Positions 26,503-34,570 of a stretch of DNA of 64,000 nt are shown piece by piece; the first letter of the stretch is position 1, and each line of letters opens with the position of its first letter. The DNA lies in the NCBI GenBank assembly GCA_934320645.1, contig CAKRFP010000009.1, positions 1 to 64,000 of the forward strand, given 5' to 3'. The stretch is from an uncultured Bariatricus sp. Its GTDB lineage: Bacteria; Bacillota; Clostridia; Lachnospirales; Lachnospiraceae. The position numbers were made by a program, and so were the translations under genes. The notes under the pieces were generated by a model. The model worked only from the letters and a program-made list of their open reading frames with translations. It was not told where the DNA came from and made no database searches.

Positions 26503-27810
26503 ATGGACAAACAAAAGAAAAATTTGGGGGCAGTGGCATTTCTCCCATTGATCGTATTTCTGGTATGTTATGTAGGGTGCGGGATTACATTTACACTGCT
26601 TGGAGCAGACGAACCGTTCGGAAAGTTCCCGCGTCACGTCGCACTTCTTGCAGGGTGTGCGGTAGCACTTCTCCTTAACCGTGGCATGGGTGTACAGGAT
26701 AAGCTGAATATTATGACAACGAACATGGGAAATTCAGGAGTTATGATGATCGTTCTGATCTACCTGATGGCTGGTGGATTCCAGGGAGCAGCAGCGGCAA
26801 TGGGCGGAAAAGATTCGGTTGTGAATCTTTGTCTGCATTTTATTCCGGTGAAGCTTTTAGTTCCGGGTGTATTTTTGATGTGCTGTTTTATTTCTACATC
26901 GATCGGAACATCCATGGGAACGATTGCAGCGATGGCTCCGATTGCGATCAATGTGGCACAGGGAGCGCATTTAAATGTTGCGGTAGTCGGTGCGGCAGTG
27001 ATCGGAGGATCTTATTTTGGAGATAACCTTTCCATGATTTCAGATACAACTATTTCCGCAGCAGAAGGATGTGGTTCTGAGATGAAAGACAAATTTAAAA
27101 TGAACTTTTTCATTGCTCTTCCGGCGGCAATTGTGGCAATGATCCTGTACTCGATTTTTGGCGGAGTCGGAAGCGGAGCAATCGAAGCAGGAAGCTATAG
27201 TATCATCGAAGTCCTTCCTTATTTTATTGTTCTCATTGCGGCACTTATGGGAGTTAATGTTGCGGTAGTCCTTTTTGTTGGAATACTTGCATCCGGTATC
27301 ATTGGACTTTGTGTTGGAAGCTGTGGACTTTTTGAATGGATCCAGGCAATTGGAAGCGGTATGAGCGATATGTTCAGCATCAGTATCGTTGCCATTCTTG
27401 TATCTGGTATTATCGGTCTTGTACGTGAATATGGCGGTGTTGAATGGCTGGTGGGCGCGATCAGCAGCAAGATCAAGAGCAGACGTGGTGCGGAATATGG
27501 AATCGGACTGATGTCAGGTATCCTTTCCGCAGCTATGGTAAATAATACGATCGCAATCATTGTTACCTGTCCGATCGCAAAAGAAATCGGGGAAAAATAT
27601 AAGATCGCACCGAAGAGACTTGCCAGTCTGGTGGATATCTTTGCCTGCGCATTTATTGCACTGATGCCACATGATGGTGGTATGCTGATGATCACAGCAC
27701 TTGCTGATGTGTCGCCGCTTAGTGTATTAAAATATTCTTTCTATATGTTTGGATTGATTCTTGCAACCTGCATCACCATTCAGTTTGGATTAATGGATAA
27801 GAAAAATTAG
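26503..27810 (+). CDS. NhaC-family Na+/H+ (or metabolite) antiporter
   Basis: 435 residues with about eleven hydrophobic helices. The segments STSIGTSMGTIAAMAP and GGSYFGDNLSMISDTT are the conserved ion-site regions of the NhaC family, and MVNNTIAIIV near the C terminus fits too. Members exchange Na+ for H+ or for organic anions such as malate/lactate or amino acids. Its pairing with the MalY-type gene (28-bp gap) suggests coupling with amino-acid uptake or product export; the substrate is not visible from sequence. The start is ATG 26503 after GAGAGG. Confidence 0.85.
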   Translation: MDKQKKNLGAVAFLPLIVFLVCYVGCGITFTLLGADEPFGKFPRHVALLAGCAVALLLNRGMGVQDKLNIMTTNMGNSGVMMIVLIYLMAGGFQGAAAAMGGKDSVVNLCLHFIPVKLLVPGVFLMCCFISTSIGTSMGTIAAMAPIAINVAQGAHLNVAVVGAAVIGGSYFGDNLSMISDTTISAAEGCGSEMKDKFKMNFFIALPAAIVAMILYSIFGGVGSGAIEAGSYSIIEVLPYFIVLIAALMGVNVAVVLFVGILASGIIGLCVGSCGLFEWIQAIGSGMSDMFSISIVAILVSGIIGLVREYGGVEWLVGAISSKIKSRRGAEYGIGLMSGILSAAMVNNTIAIIVTCPIAKEIGEKYKIAPKRLASLVDIFACAFIALMPHDGGMLMITALADVSPLSVLKYSFYMFGLILATCITIQFGLMDKKN

Positions 27811-27829
27811 ACAGGAAGAAAAATAAAAT

Positions 27830-29164
27830 ATGAAAGATCTAACAAAAGGGAAACCGTCCACGCTGATTCTTGCATTTGCGCTGCCAATTTTTTTCGCAAA
27901 TCTGCTGCAGCTTACCTATAGCCTCGTGGATACCAGAATTGTCGGAACTTTTCTAGGGGAGGATGCGCTGGCAGCAGTTGGCGCGACCTCAACCTTAAGC
28001 AATCTGATCATTGGATTTTTGCAGGGGCTTTCAGGAGGCTTTGCAATCATCACAGCACAGAAATTCGGGGCAAAAGACTATAAAGATGTAAAAAAATCAT
28101 TTGCTATGTCACTACTTATAGGAACAGGAATTGCATTATTTTTTACAATATTCGGTCTGTTATTTTTGCAGCCGATTTTAAAGATGCTGAATGTTCCTGT
28201 AAACCTTCTGGAAACAGCTAAAAGTTACATTTTCATAATTATCGCAGGACTTGTGGTAACTTATCTTTATGATGCCTGTGCGGCAGCACTTCGTTCACTG
28301 GGAGACAGTGTGACACCACTTGTGATCCTGGCAATATCGGTTATCTTAAATATTATTGGAGATTTATTTTTTGTTGTAATATTAAAAAGCGGCGTGAAAG
28401 GTGCGGCAATCGCAACGGTACTTGCACAGTCGATTGCATTTATTGTTTGCTGGATTTATATGATAAAGCGATATGAACTTTTGCGGCTTGGTCGGGAAGA
28501 TTTTAAAAACCCGAGTTCTGCAATGGTGAAAAATATGCTGAGTGCCGGTTTGTCTATGGGCTTTATGAGTTCTCTGGTCAACATTGGTTCTCTGACTTTG
28601 CAGACAGCGATCAATAAACTTGGAAGAGATTATATCGTGGCGCAGACAGCGGCAAGAAAGCTGACAGAAATGTTTATGCTTATGTTTGGCGTGTTTGGAA
28701 ATACAATGGCAACCTATTGCGGGCAGAATCTGGGAGCGGGAAAGATAGACCGGATCAAAAGAGGAATCTGGCTTTCTATTTTATACACCTGTATCTGGTG
28801 TACATTTGCTATTATTGCAAGTTATACGATTGGAGATAAGCTTGTCTATCTGGTGACCGGAACAGATAATAAAAATGTAATTGAAAATGCAACCCGATAC
28901 CTGAAGTTTGATACACTGTTCTACTATGTAACAGCGGTGATCTGTATTGTGCGAAATGCGATGCAGGGGCTGGACGATCATATTACTCCGATTGTGTCAA
29001 GCATGCTTGAAATGGTTGGAAAAATAGTGATCGCTTTTACGTTGGTTCCGCATCTTGGATATACGGGAGTTATTATTGCGGAACCAATCGTGTGGTTTAT
29101 CATGGTAATTCCGCTTCTTATTCAGATTTTCAGGATGCCGGTGCTAAAAGAGAAGCTTTCTTGA
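27830..29164 (+). CDS. MATE-family multidrug/cation efflux transporter
   Basis: 444 residues, twelve predicted helices in two homologous halves, starting with the typical KPSTLILAFALPIFFANLLQ and with the SGGFAIITAQ segment of helix 2. MATE proteins export drugs or flavin-like compounds using Na+ or H+. It begins 19 bp after the NhaC gene and may be co-transcribed. Its stop codon (29162-29164) lies inside the first copy of a 56-bp direct repeat, so the 3' end was part of the duplicated segment. Confidence 0.92.
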   Translation: MKDLTKGKPSTLILAFALPIFFANLLQLTYSLVDTRIVGTFLGEDALAAVGATSTLSNLIIGFLQGLSGGFAIITAQKFGAKDYKDVKKSFAMSLLIGTGIALFFTIFGLLFLQPILKMLNVPVNLLETAKSYIFIIIAGLVVTYLYDACAAALRSLGDSVTPLVILAISVILNIIGDLFFVVILKSGVKGAAIATVLAQSIAFIVCWIYMIKRYELLRLGREDFKNPSSAMVKNMLSAGLSMGFMSSLVNIGSLTLQTAINKLGRDYIVAQTAARKLTEMFMLMFGVFGNTMATYCGQNLGAGKIDRIKRGIWLSILYTCIWCTFAIIASYTIGDKLVYLVTGTDNKNVIENATRYLKFDTLFYYVTAVICIVRNAMQGLDDHITPIVSSMLEMVGKIVIAFTLVPHLGYTGVIIAEPIVWFIMVIPLLIQIFRMPVLKEKLS

Positions 29165-29207
29165 CACTGTAAGATAGGCTGTGCTAGGATGGATTTGCTA
29201 CAAAAAT
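29152..29207 (+). repeat. 56-bp direct repeat, copy 1 (carries a promoter)
   Basis: Matches 30614-30669 with three mismatches. It includes the last codons of the MATE gene and a promoter: TTGACA (29161-29166), 18-bp spacer, TAGGAT (29185-29190). Here no riboswitch follows; a terminator comes 27 bp later. Confidence 0.9.
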
Positions 29208-29233
29208 CCCATCTTTGACAGTTTGAGAAAAAT

Positions 29234-29278
29234 AAACTCGCTATAAAGCTTGTAAATACAGGCATTGTAGCGAGTTTT
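29234..29278 (+). terminator. Terminator after the MATE gene
   Basis: AAACTCGCTA / TAGCGAGTTT perfect 10-bp stem with a 24-base loop and short T-run. The gap to 29360 holds nothing else I can support. Confidence 0.7.
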
Positions 29279-29359
29279 GCCGTTGTTTTAAACTATATTG
29301 TGATCAGAATGAAATGTGATCTGGACAGATTTTGTCTGTTGTTCTTTCTAATATTTAAC

Positions 29360-29508
29360 TGTCAAACTCCCGGGAAACATCATATAGTATGCCATGGGAG
29401 TTGATAAGTACAGTCGGATGTATTATACTGTTGCCAATAGTTATTTTTGTACTTATTTTTGAAAAACAGATTATGGAAGGTGTTATGACCGGCGGTGTCA
29501 AGCAATAA
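29360..29508 (+). pseudogene. C-terminal remnant of a sugar ABC permease (MalG type)
   Basis: Open frame without a start, reading ...YSMPWELISTVGCIILLP, a hydrophobic helix, then FEKQIMEGVMTGGVKQ and TAA at 29506-29508. This is the typical last helix and tail of CUT1 sugar permeases. About 45 codons remain of some 280. It sits 15 bp before the GH172 gene, showing that GH172 once belonged to a sugar-ABC operon whose front part is gone. Confidence 0.75.
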
Positions 29509-29523
29509 GCGGAGGTATGAGTA

Positions 29524-30609
29524 ATGTCAGATATTTTCAGATTAAGAAATGGAAGATCAAGAGCTATAAATGCTGAAAATCCAACTGGAGAAAAGGGAAA
29601 GGGCGGAATGGCATCAAGCCATCTCGGCCCTTCAAGAAAAGGCAGTCCTTGCCTGAATAATATTATGCCAAATGAAACGGTCGTATTGGCTGAAATGGAT
29701 GGACCGGGTATCATCCAGCATATATGGATTACGGTTGATAATAAAACGTCAGATGCGGATTGTTATGTACTCCGTGATTTAGTACTCCGCATGTACTGGG
29801 ATGATGAGGAAGTTCCATCGGTTGAAAGCCCTTTAGGGGATTTCTTCTGCTGTGGCTTTGCAAGAGAATGTCTTGTTACATCTATGCCAATATCCGTAAT
29901 TCCAAATAGAGGTTTTAATAGTTATTTTCAAATGCCATTTCGTAAAAAAGCAAGAATTACTTTAGAAAATCAACATGATAATCCAATTCCGGCTTTCTTT
30001 TATCAGGTAGATTATTGTTTGTATGATGAGTTACCGGAAGATACAGCCTATTTTCACGCGCAGTGGAGACGTCAAAGAATAACAGAACTGGCAAAGGATT
30101 ATGTTATTTTGGATAATGTGAAAGGAAAGGGTCATTATATTGGTACATATCTTGCGCTGACAACACTTGAAAGATATTGGTGGGGAGAAGGCGAAGTTAA
30201 ATTTTATATTGACGGAGATGAAGAGTATCCTACAATATGCGGTACGGGAACAGAGGACTATTTTGGCGGGTCATGGAGTTTTGCCCACCAGGTAAACGGA
30301 AAGACGGTAGAACAGACTTATAATTCTCCGTTTTTAGGATATCCTTATTATTCAGCACACGATGAATTGGTGCATAATCCATATCACAATAATGATTGTC
30401 CGCCAATGAGAGGATTTTATAGATGGCATATGATGGATCCGATTTGTTTTGAAGAAAATTTAAAAGTTACTATTCAACAGATTGGTGTATGTTATAAAGG
30501 ATTATTTGAGAGACAGGATGATGTTGCCAGTGTAGCATATTGGTATCAGAGTGAACCACATCAGGCTTTTAAACCGTTAATGGATAAAAAAGAAAGGTGG
30601 CCAAGATAG
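29524..30609 (+). CDS. GH172 (DUF2961) glycoside hydrolase
   Basis: 361 residues covering the DUF2961 domain, now family GH172, whose characterised members act on alpha-D-fructofuranose or alpha-D-arabinofuranose links (difructose dianhydride I, arabinofuranosides). The most conserved motif, GTGTEDYFGGSW, contains E244, a likely catalytic Glu; family twin jelly-roll elements (MDGPGIIQHIW, SPLGDFFC) are present. No signal peptide, so cytoplasmic. A GGAGG site precedes ATG 29524. The gene and the permease remnant form a block enclosed by 56-bp direct repeats, so it looks inserted between the MATE gene and the riboswitch. Confidence 0.88.
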   Translation: MSDIFRLRNGRSRAINAENPTGEKGKGGMASSHLGPSRKGSPCLNNIMPNETVVLAEMDGPGIIQHIWITVDNKTSDADCYVLRDLVLRMYWDDEEVPSVESPLGDFFCCGFARECLVTSMPISVIPNRGFNSYFQMPFRKKARITLENQHDNPIPAFFYQVDYCLYDELPEDTAYFHAQWRRQRITELAKDYVILDNVKGKGHYIGTYLALTTLERYWWGEGEVKFYIDGDEEYPTICGTGTEDYFGGSWSFAHQVNGKTVEQTYNSPFLGYPYYSAHDELVHNPYHNNDCPPMRGFYRWHMMDPICFEENLKVTIQQIGVCYKGLFERQDDVASVAYWYQSEPHQAFKPLMDKKERWPR

Positions 30610-30613
30610 GAAG

Positions 30614-30669
30614 GAAGCTTCCTTGACACTGTAAGATAAGCTGTGCTAGAATGGATTTGCTACAAAAAT
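30614..30669 (+). repeat. 56-bp direct repeat, copy 2: promoter of the cobalamin-riboswitch operon
   Basis: Second copy, with TTGACA (30623-30628), 18-bp spacer and TAGAAT (30647-30652). Its first 11 bases resemble the end of the MATE gene although no MATE gene is here, which argues that this copy was duplicated from the MATE 3' side. Confidence 0.88.
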
Positions 30670-30683
30670 AAAATACAGAATGC

Positions 30684-30850
30684 GTAAGGTGTCAATCAGA
30701 TCATTTGTCTGGATTGGTGAAAAGGGAAACAGGTGCAAGTCCTGTGCGAACTCGTCACCGTAATTTGCGAGTTTTTGTTAGAAACCACTGGGAGACCGGG
30801 AAGGAAGACGAAAAACGTCTGAGCAATCAGTCGGGAGACCTGCCTTTCGC
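30684..30850 (+). ncRNA. Cobalamin riboswitch
   Basis: Core elements of the B12 aptamer in order: AAAAGGGAAACAGGTGCAAG, GTCCTGTGC, a CGTCACCGTAA segment, CCACTGGGAGACC, and near the 3' end GTCGGGAGACCTGCC, the B12-box-like block. It lies about 30 nt after the promoter in repeat copy 2 and is followed by terminators at 30907 and 30955 before cbiK. B12 binding is expected to switch off the downstream chelatase gene. Confidence 0.93.
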
Positions 30851-30906
30851 AGTACAGGAACGGAAAGTTCATGCCACGAGTAACTGGCAGTACGAAAGAT
30901 AGAGAC

Positions 30907-30948
30907 TTCAGACTGATTCTGCACAGAGCAGAAGGTCGGTTTCTTTTT
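30907..30948 (+). terminator. Riboswitch-linked terminator 1
   Basis: GACTGATTCTGC / GCAGAAGGTCGGTTT hairpin with a 5-base loop and a CTTTTTT run; the likely switching element. Confidence 0.8.
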
Positions 30949-30954
30949 TGTACG

Positions 30955-30989
30955 CCCTCGGTAAATTTACATACGAGGGATTTTTTTTG
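30955..30989 (+). terminator. Terminator 2 before cbiK
   Basis: CCCTCG / CGAGGG stem with 13-base loop and eight T. With terminator 1 it gives a tandem block 80 bp before the chelatase start. Confidence 0.75.
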
Positions 30990-31068
30990 CTTGAAAAAAA
31001 TATGCTGTAAAGTGCGATGAATATAATTCTGTTTCCTGAAAGTATGACAAAAATCAGGGAGGATCAAG

Positions 31069-32268
31069 ATGAAAAAACGATTATTAGTAGCATTACTGGC
31101 AACGACACTTACTGTATCCATGATGAGCGGATGCGGAAGCAAAAAAACAGAGGATACTTCTTCTACAAAGACAGAAGATACTTCAAAGGACAACGATCAG
31201 GAGGCGGCAGACAAGGTGGCAAAACTGATCGATGATATTTATGTACAGGAAAGAACAGATAAGACAGATGAACAGTGCAAAGCTGCAAAAGAAGCATGGG
31301 ATAAGCTTACCGATGCACAGAAGGAACTGGTAGAAGGCGAGAACGCTGACCCGGATTATTTTGGAAGGGATACAGGCGATGCATCGAAAGATGATCCGTT
31401 GAACGAAGATAACATCGGAGAAAATGAAATTCTGGTTGTAAGCTTTGGTACATCTTTCAATGACAGCCGTGCAGAGGATATCGGTGGTGTGGAAAAAGCA
31501 CTTCAGGCAGCATATCCGGACTGGTCTGTAAGAAGAGCATTTACAGCACAGATCATCATCAACCACGTACAGGCCCGTGATGACGAGAAGATCGACAACA
31601 TGGATCAGGCACTGGAAAGAGCAGTCGACAATGGGGTTAAGAACCTGGTCGTACAGCCGACACATCTGATGCATGGTGCCGAGTATGATGAACTGACAGA
31701 AGCAGTTGAGAACTACAAAGATAAATTTGAATCTGTAAAAATTGCAGAACCACTTCTCGGTGAAGTCGGAGCGGATGAAACAGCGATCAACGAAGATAAA
31801 GCAGCTGTTGCAGAAGCAATTACAGCAGAAGCTGTAAAGACAGCTGGATTTGACAGCCTGGATGCGGCAAAAGAAGATGGAACCGCATTTGTATTTATGG
31901 GACATGGAACTTCACACACAGCAAAGATCAGCTATTCTCAGATGCAGGCACAGATGGAGAGTCTTGGTTATGAGAATGTATTTATCGGAACCGTAGAAGG
32001 CGAACCGGAAGATACTGCTTGTGAAGCAGTAATCGAAAAGCTCAAAAATGCAGGATACAAGAAAGTAATCCTTCGTCCGCTGATGGTTGTAGCAGGAGAC
32101 CATGCAAACAATGATATGGCAGGCGATGATGATGATTCATGGAAGAGCCAGTTTGAAGCATCCGGAGCATTTGACAGTATTGATACACAGATCGCAGGTC
32201 TTGGTGAGATCGATGCGATCCAGCAGCTTTATGTGGCACATACACAGGCTGCAATTGATGCAGAATAA
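31069..32268 (+). CDS. cbiK: CbiK-type cobaltochelatase as a secreted lipoprotein
   Basis: 399 residues. A lipoprotein signal ends at C22 (MMSGC), then a Thr/Ser/Asp-rich linker and a helical stretch (about 45-100), then the CbiK domain (about 120-395). It retains chelatase His motifs: PTHLMHGAEYD, FMGHGTSH and VVAGDHANND. CbiK inserts Co2+ (or Fe2+) into sirohydrochlorin in anaerobic B12 synthesis and is normally cytoplasmic; the lipid anchor puts this one outside the membrane. It is controlled by the cobalamin riboswitch. A role in cobalt or tetrapyrrole capture is therefore as likely as biosynthesis (inference). GGGAGG precedes the ATG. A second lipoprotein follows 23 bp later. Confidence 0.85.
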   Translation: MKKRLLVALLATTLTVSMMSGCGSKKTEDTSSTKTEDTSKDNDQEAADKVAKLIDDIYVQERTDKTDEQCKAAKEAWDKLTDAQKELVEGENADPDYFGRDTGDASKDDPLNEDNIGENEILVVSFGTSFNDSRAEDIGGVEKALQAAYPDWSVRRAFTAQIIINHVQARDDEKIDNMDQALERAVDNGVKNLVVQPTHLMHGAEYDELTEAVENYKDKFESVKIAEPLLGEVGADETAINEDKAAVAEAITAEAVKTAGFDSLDAAKEDGTAFVFMGHGTSHTAKISYSQMQAQMESLGYENVFIGTVEGEPEDTACEAVIEKLKNAGYKKVILRPLMVVAGDHANNDMAGDDDDSWKSQFEASGAFDSIDTQIAGLGEIDAIQQLYVAHTQAAIDAE

Positions 32269-32291
32269 ATAAAAAAAGAGGGATTTATACG

Positions 32292-32822
32292 ATGAAAAAG
32301 AAACTGTTAGTATTGGTATTATCTGCTGTAATGGCAGTGGGAATGATGAGTGGATGCGGTGCAAAATCAGACACATCAGATACGAAAGCAAAGACAGCAG
32401 AAAGCTCTTCTGCGAAAGAAAAGGAAACAGGGGAACAGACAGAGTGTGAGCTTGAAGACGGAACCTACACAGCAGAGTTCAAGACTGACAGCGGAATGTT
32501 TCATGTAAATGAAGCGAATGACGGAAAAGGAACACTTACCGTAAAAGACGGAAAGATGACGATTCATGTCAGTCTGGTTTCTAAGAATATCGTCAACCTT
32601 TTTGTTGGGAAAGCAAAAGATGCGAAAAAAGACGGGGCAGAACTGCTGGAGCCTACAACCGATACGGTGACATACAGCAATGGTGCTACTGAAGAAGTCT
32701 ATGGCTTTGATATTCCGGTTCCGGAGCTGGACAAAGAGTTTGATGTTGCGCTGATCGGAACCAAAGGTGTCTGGTATGATCACAAAGTAAGTGTGACCAA
32801 TCCGGTGAAAGTCGAAGAATAA
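32292..32822 (+). CDS. Lipoprotein in the B12-riboswitch operon, unknown function
   Basis: 176 residues: lipoprotein signal ending at C22 (MMSGC, nearly identical to that of the CbiK lipoprotein), Ser/Thr/Lys linker to about 50, then one ~120-residue beta-rich domain (EDGTYTAEFKTDSGMFHV ... GVWYDHKVSV). The EDGTYTAEFKTDSGMF opening recalls small surface ligand-binding domains seen beside metal or haem uptake genes, but I cannot name the family with certainty. Co-transcribed with the CbiK lipoprotein, so it probably binds the same metal or tetrapyrrole (inference). A terminator follows 14 bp after the stop. Confidence 0.7.
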   Translation: MKKKLLVLVLSAVMAVGMMSGCGAKSDTSDTKAKTAESSSAKEKETGEQTECELEDGTYTAEFKTDSGMFHVNEANDGKGTLTVKDGKMTIHVSLVSKNIVNLFVGKAKDAKKDGAELLEPTTDTVTYSNGATEEVYGFDIPVPELDKEFDVALIGTKGVWYDHKVSVTNPVKVEE

Positions 32823-32835
32823 TTAATGATAAGTG

Positions 32836-32878
32836 AAAGGACTGTTTTTCTGAGAAATGGGAAATGGTCCTTTTTTTT
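32836..32878 (+). terminator. Terminator of the cbiK operon
   Basis: AAAGGAC / GTCCTTT stem with long loop and eight T. Confidence 0.8.
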
Positions 32879-32898
32879 GCTTGGGCATGAACTGGATA

Positions 32899-32933
32899 AC
32901 ACTATACTTTTATATGTCAGATAGTGTATACTA
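32899..32933 (+). promoter_or_regulatory. Inverted repeat over a -10-like box before the zinc-ribbon gene
   Basis: ACACTAT (32899-32905) and ATAGTGT (32921-32927) are perfect inverted half-sites 15 bp apart; GTATACT just after gives a possible -10. Candidate operator, regulator unknown. Confidence 0.4.
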
Positions 32934-33008
32934 GGCAGTGGAAGATCATACAAAAGAGAGAATGTTTTGTATATAAAAACTAAAATGTGGAGAGGAAGTT
33001 AAAATACG

Positions 33009-33278
33009 ATGTACTACGTACCAGATGGCACGAAAGAGTGTGGATTTTATGAATGTAAAAAATGTGGGAACCGTTTCTTATCCTTACAGACAATGAACCG
33101 GATCCCATGTCCGGAATGTGAGGCAGAGATCGACTATGAGATCGGACCGGACGAATCCATGGAAGATGTTTTTGATACGGCAGAATTACTGGAAAAGATC
33201 GTTGGTGAAGAAGAGGTTGAGAAGATGGACGGACTTTTAAGCCTTGCAATCACAGGTGGGGATTGTAACTGGATTTAG
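33009..33278 (+). CDS. Small zinc-ribbon protein
   Basis: 89 residues. Two Cys pairs (C16-x2-C19 and C34-x2-C37) make a zinc-ribbon or rubredoxin-like knuckle in the N-terminal half; the C-terminal half is acidic and helical (MEDVFDTAELLEKIVGEEEVEK). No known family recognised. GGAAG precedes the ATG. It stands alone between the cbiK operon and a LysR gene, with an inverted repeat in its promoter region. Confidence 0.65.
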   Translation: MYYVPDGTKECGFYECKKCGNRFLSLQTMNRIPCPECEAEIDYEIGPDESMEDVFDTAELLEKIVGEEEVEKMDGLLSLAITGGDCNWI

Positions 33279-33403
33279 CCAGGTCAGGCGGCGAAGAGGA
33301 TAGCGAATATCTGCCGGGCTTTTCCCAATACATTGTCAGATATATAGTCAGGCAAAACAAAGTGGGTTATAATAGAAATATGAGTAAAAGAGGGAGAAAA
33401 TAG

Positions 33404-34312
33404 ATGGACATTCATGATTTGAAAATATTTCTGATGATCGCACAGGAAGGCAGTGTTTCCAAAGCATCCAAAATCCTTTATATGACACCGCAGGGAACAA
33501 GTAAGGTACTGAAAAACCTTGAAACAGAAATGGGATGCCAGCTGTTTATCCGGGATAAGTCAGGGATGAAGCTTACAGAGAGCGGAGAGAGATTCCGCGA
33601 GTATGCGCTGAAGGATGTAGACGATTATTATCAGGTAAAAAAAGATATTCTGCATATTGAGCAGAGACAGAAGAAGGTTGTAGATCTTTTGTCAGCATAT
33701 GGAATCTTGCGTCTGCTTACGCCGGACTGTCTTGTGGCATTTAGGGAAAAGTATCCGGATATCGAGTTCCATTACCGGGAATATCCGGATCTTCCAGTCG
33801 AACAGCTTTTTGCCGGTAATGAAGGAAATGTGGCATTTTCCATCGGAGATTTTGATGAGCATTTATATCAGGTTGTGCCGCTGGAAACATTTCCAATCAG
33901 GCTTCTGGTAAATGAAAAGCATCCACTTGCACAGAAAGAAAGTGTTACGATTGAAGATCTGCAGGGAGAGCCGATGTTTATTGAGAGCAGTCAGTTCCAT
34001 ATCTATCACTTGATCACGGAAAGATGTGAGGAGGCAGGATTTGAACCGGATATTATTTTCCAGACCAGTGGTTTCAGTTTGTGCCATAAGATGGTGAAAG
34101 CAAACAAAGGAATCTCGGTTGCGGTAGATTTTGTCTTTGATGATATGCGGGAAGATGGTTTGAAACTGATTCCGTTTTCGGATGGAAATTATGAGTGGAA
34201 GGCCTGCATGCTTACCAGAAGGGATGAAGAAGAGAACGAAGGCGTACAGTGTTTTCGGAAGCATGTGCAGGAATGGCTGCAGAAGATCCGTTCCGGAGAG
34301 ATTATACGATAA
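33404..34312 (+). CDS. LysR-family transcriptional regulator
   Basis: 302 residues: N-terminal winged helix-turn-helix (about 1-60, MIAQEGSVSKASKILYMTPQ) and a C-terminal type 2 periplasmic-binding-like effector domain. Length is normal. GGGAG precedes the ATG. It is not divergent from any neighbour; the genes downstream (C_GCAxxG_C_C protein and TDT transporter) are separated from it by a terminator, so the target is unclear. Confidence 0.9.
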   Translation: MDIHDLKIFLMIAQEGSVSKASKILYMTPQGTSKVLKNLETEMGCQLFIRDKSGMKLTESGERFREYALKDVDDYYQVKKDILHIEQRQKKVVDLLSAYGILRLLTPDCLVAFREKYPDIEFHYREYPDLPVEQLFAGNEGNVAFSIGDFDEHLYQVVPLETFPIRLLVNEKHPLAQKESVTIEDLQGEPMFIESSQFHIYHLITERCEEAGFEPDIIFQTSGFSLCHKMVKANKGISVAVDFVFDDMREDGLKLIPFSDGNYEWKACMLTRRDEEENEGVQCFRKHVQEWLQKIRSGEIIR

Positions 34313-34351
34313 GAAAAAAGTTGATAAGAAGTAACGAAAAGTTGAAGATAG

Positions 34352-34404
34352 ATCACAAACTATACAGAATGCATGAAAATGCAGTGTATGGTTTGTGATT
34401 TTTT
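34352..34404 (+). terminator. Terminator of the LysR gene
   Basis: ATCACAAAC / GTTTGTGAT stem, extended by TATACA / TGTATG pairing, followed by a T-run. Confidence 0.82.
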
Positions 34405-34570
34405 GTCGACATTTTCGCTTGAATAGAAAGTAACTATAATAATGGAATATTTATAGAAAAGATGAATTTAAATAAAATACACAAAAGAATATAATAGTAA
34501 TACATGGATGCTGGCAGAATATACAAATAATCGCGCCGGCACAAATATAATTTTACAGGAGGTTTTGAAA

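Noticed and set aside
25518..26510. Minus-strand open frame of about 330 codons opposite the MalY-type gene
   Set aside because: Pure antisense shadow of a conserved PLP enzyme gene, with unusual composition and no start signals.
29152..30669. The two 56-bp repeats as part of a CRISPR array or insertion-sequence ends
   Set aside because: Only two copies, 1.46 kb apart in direct orientation, containing a promoter; no cas genes, spacers, transposase or terminal inverted repeats.
31183..31905. Minus-strand open frame of about 240 codons opposite the CbiK lipoprotein gene
   Set aside because: Very Cys/Phe-rich product typical of antisense reading; the plus-strand gene is clear.
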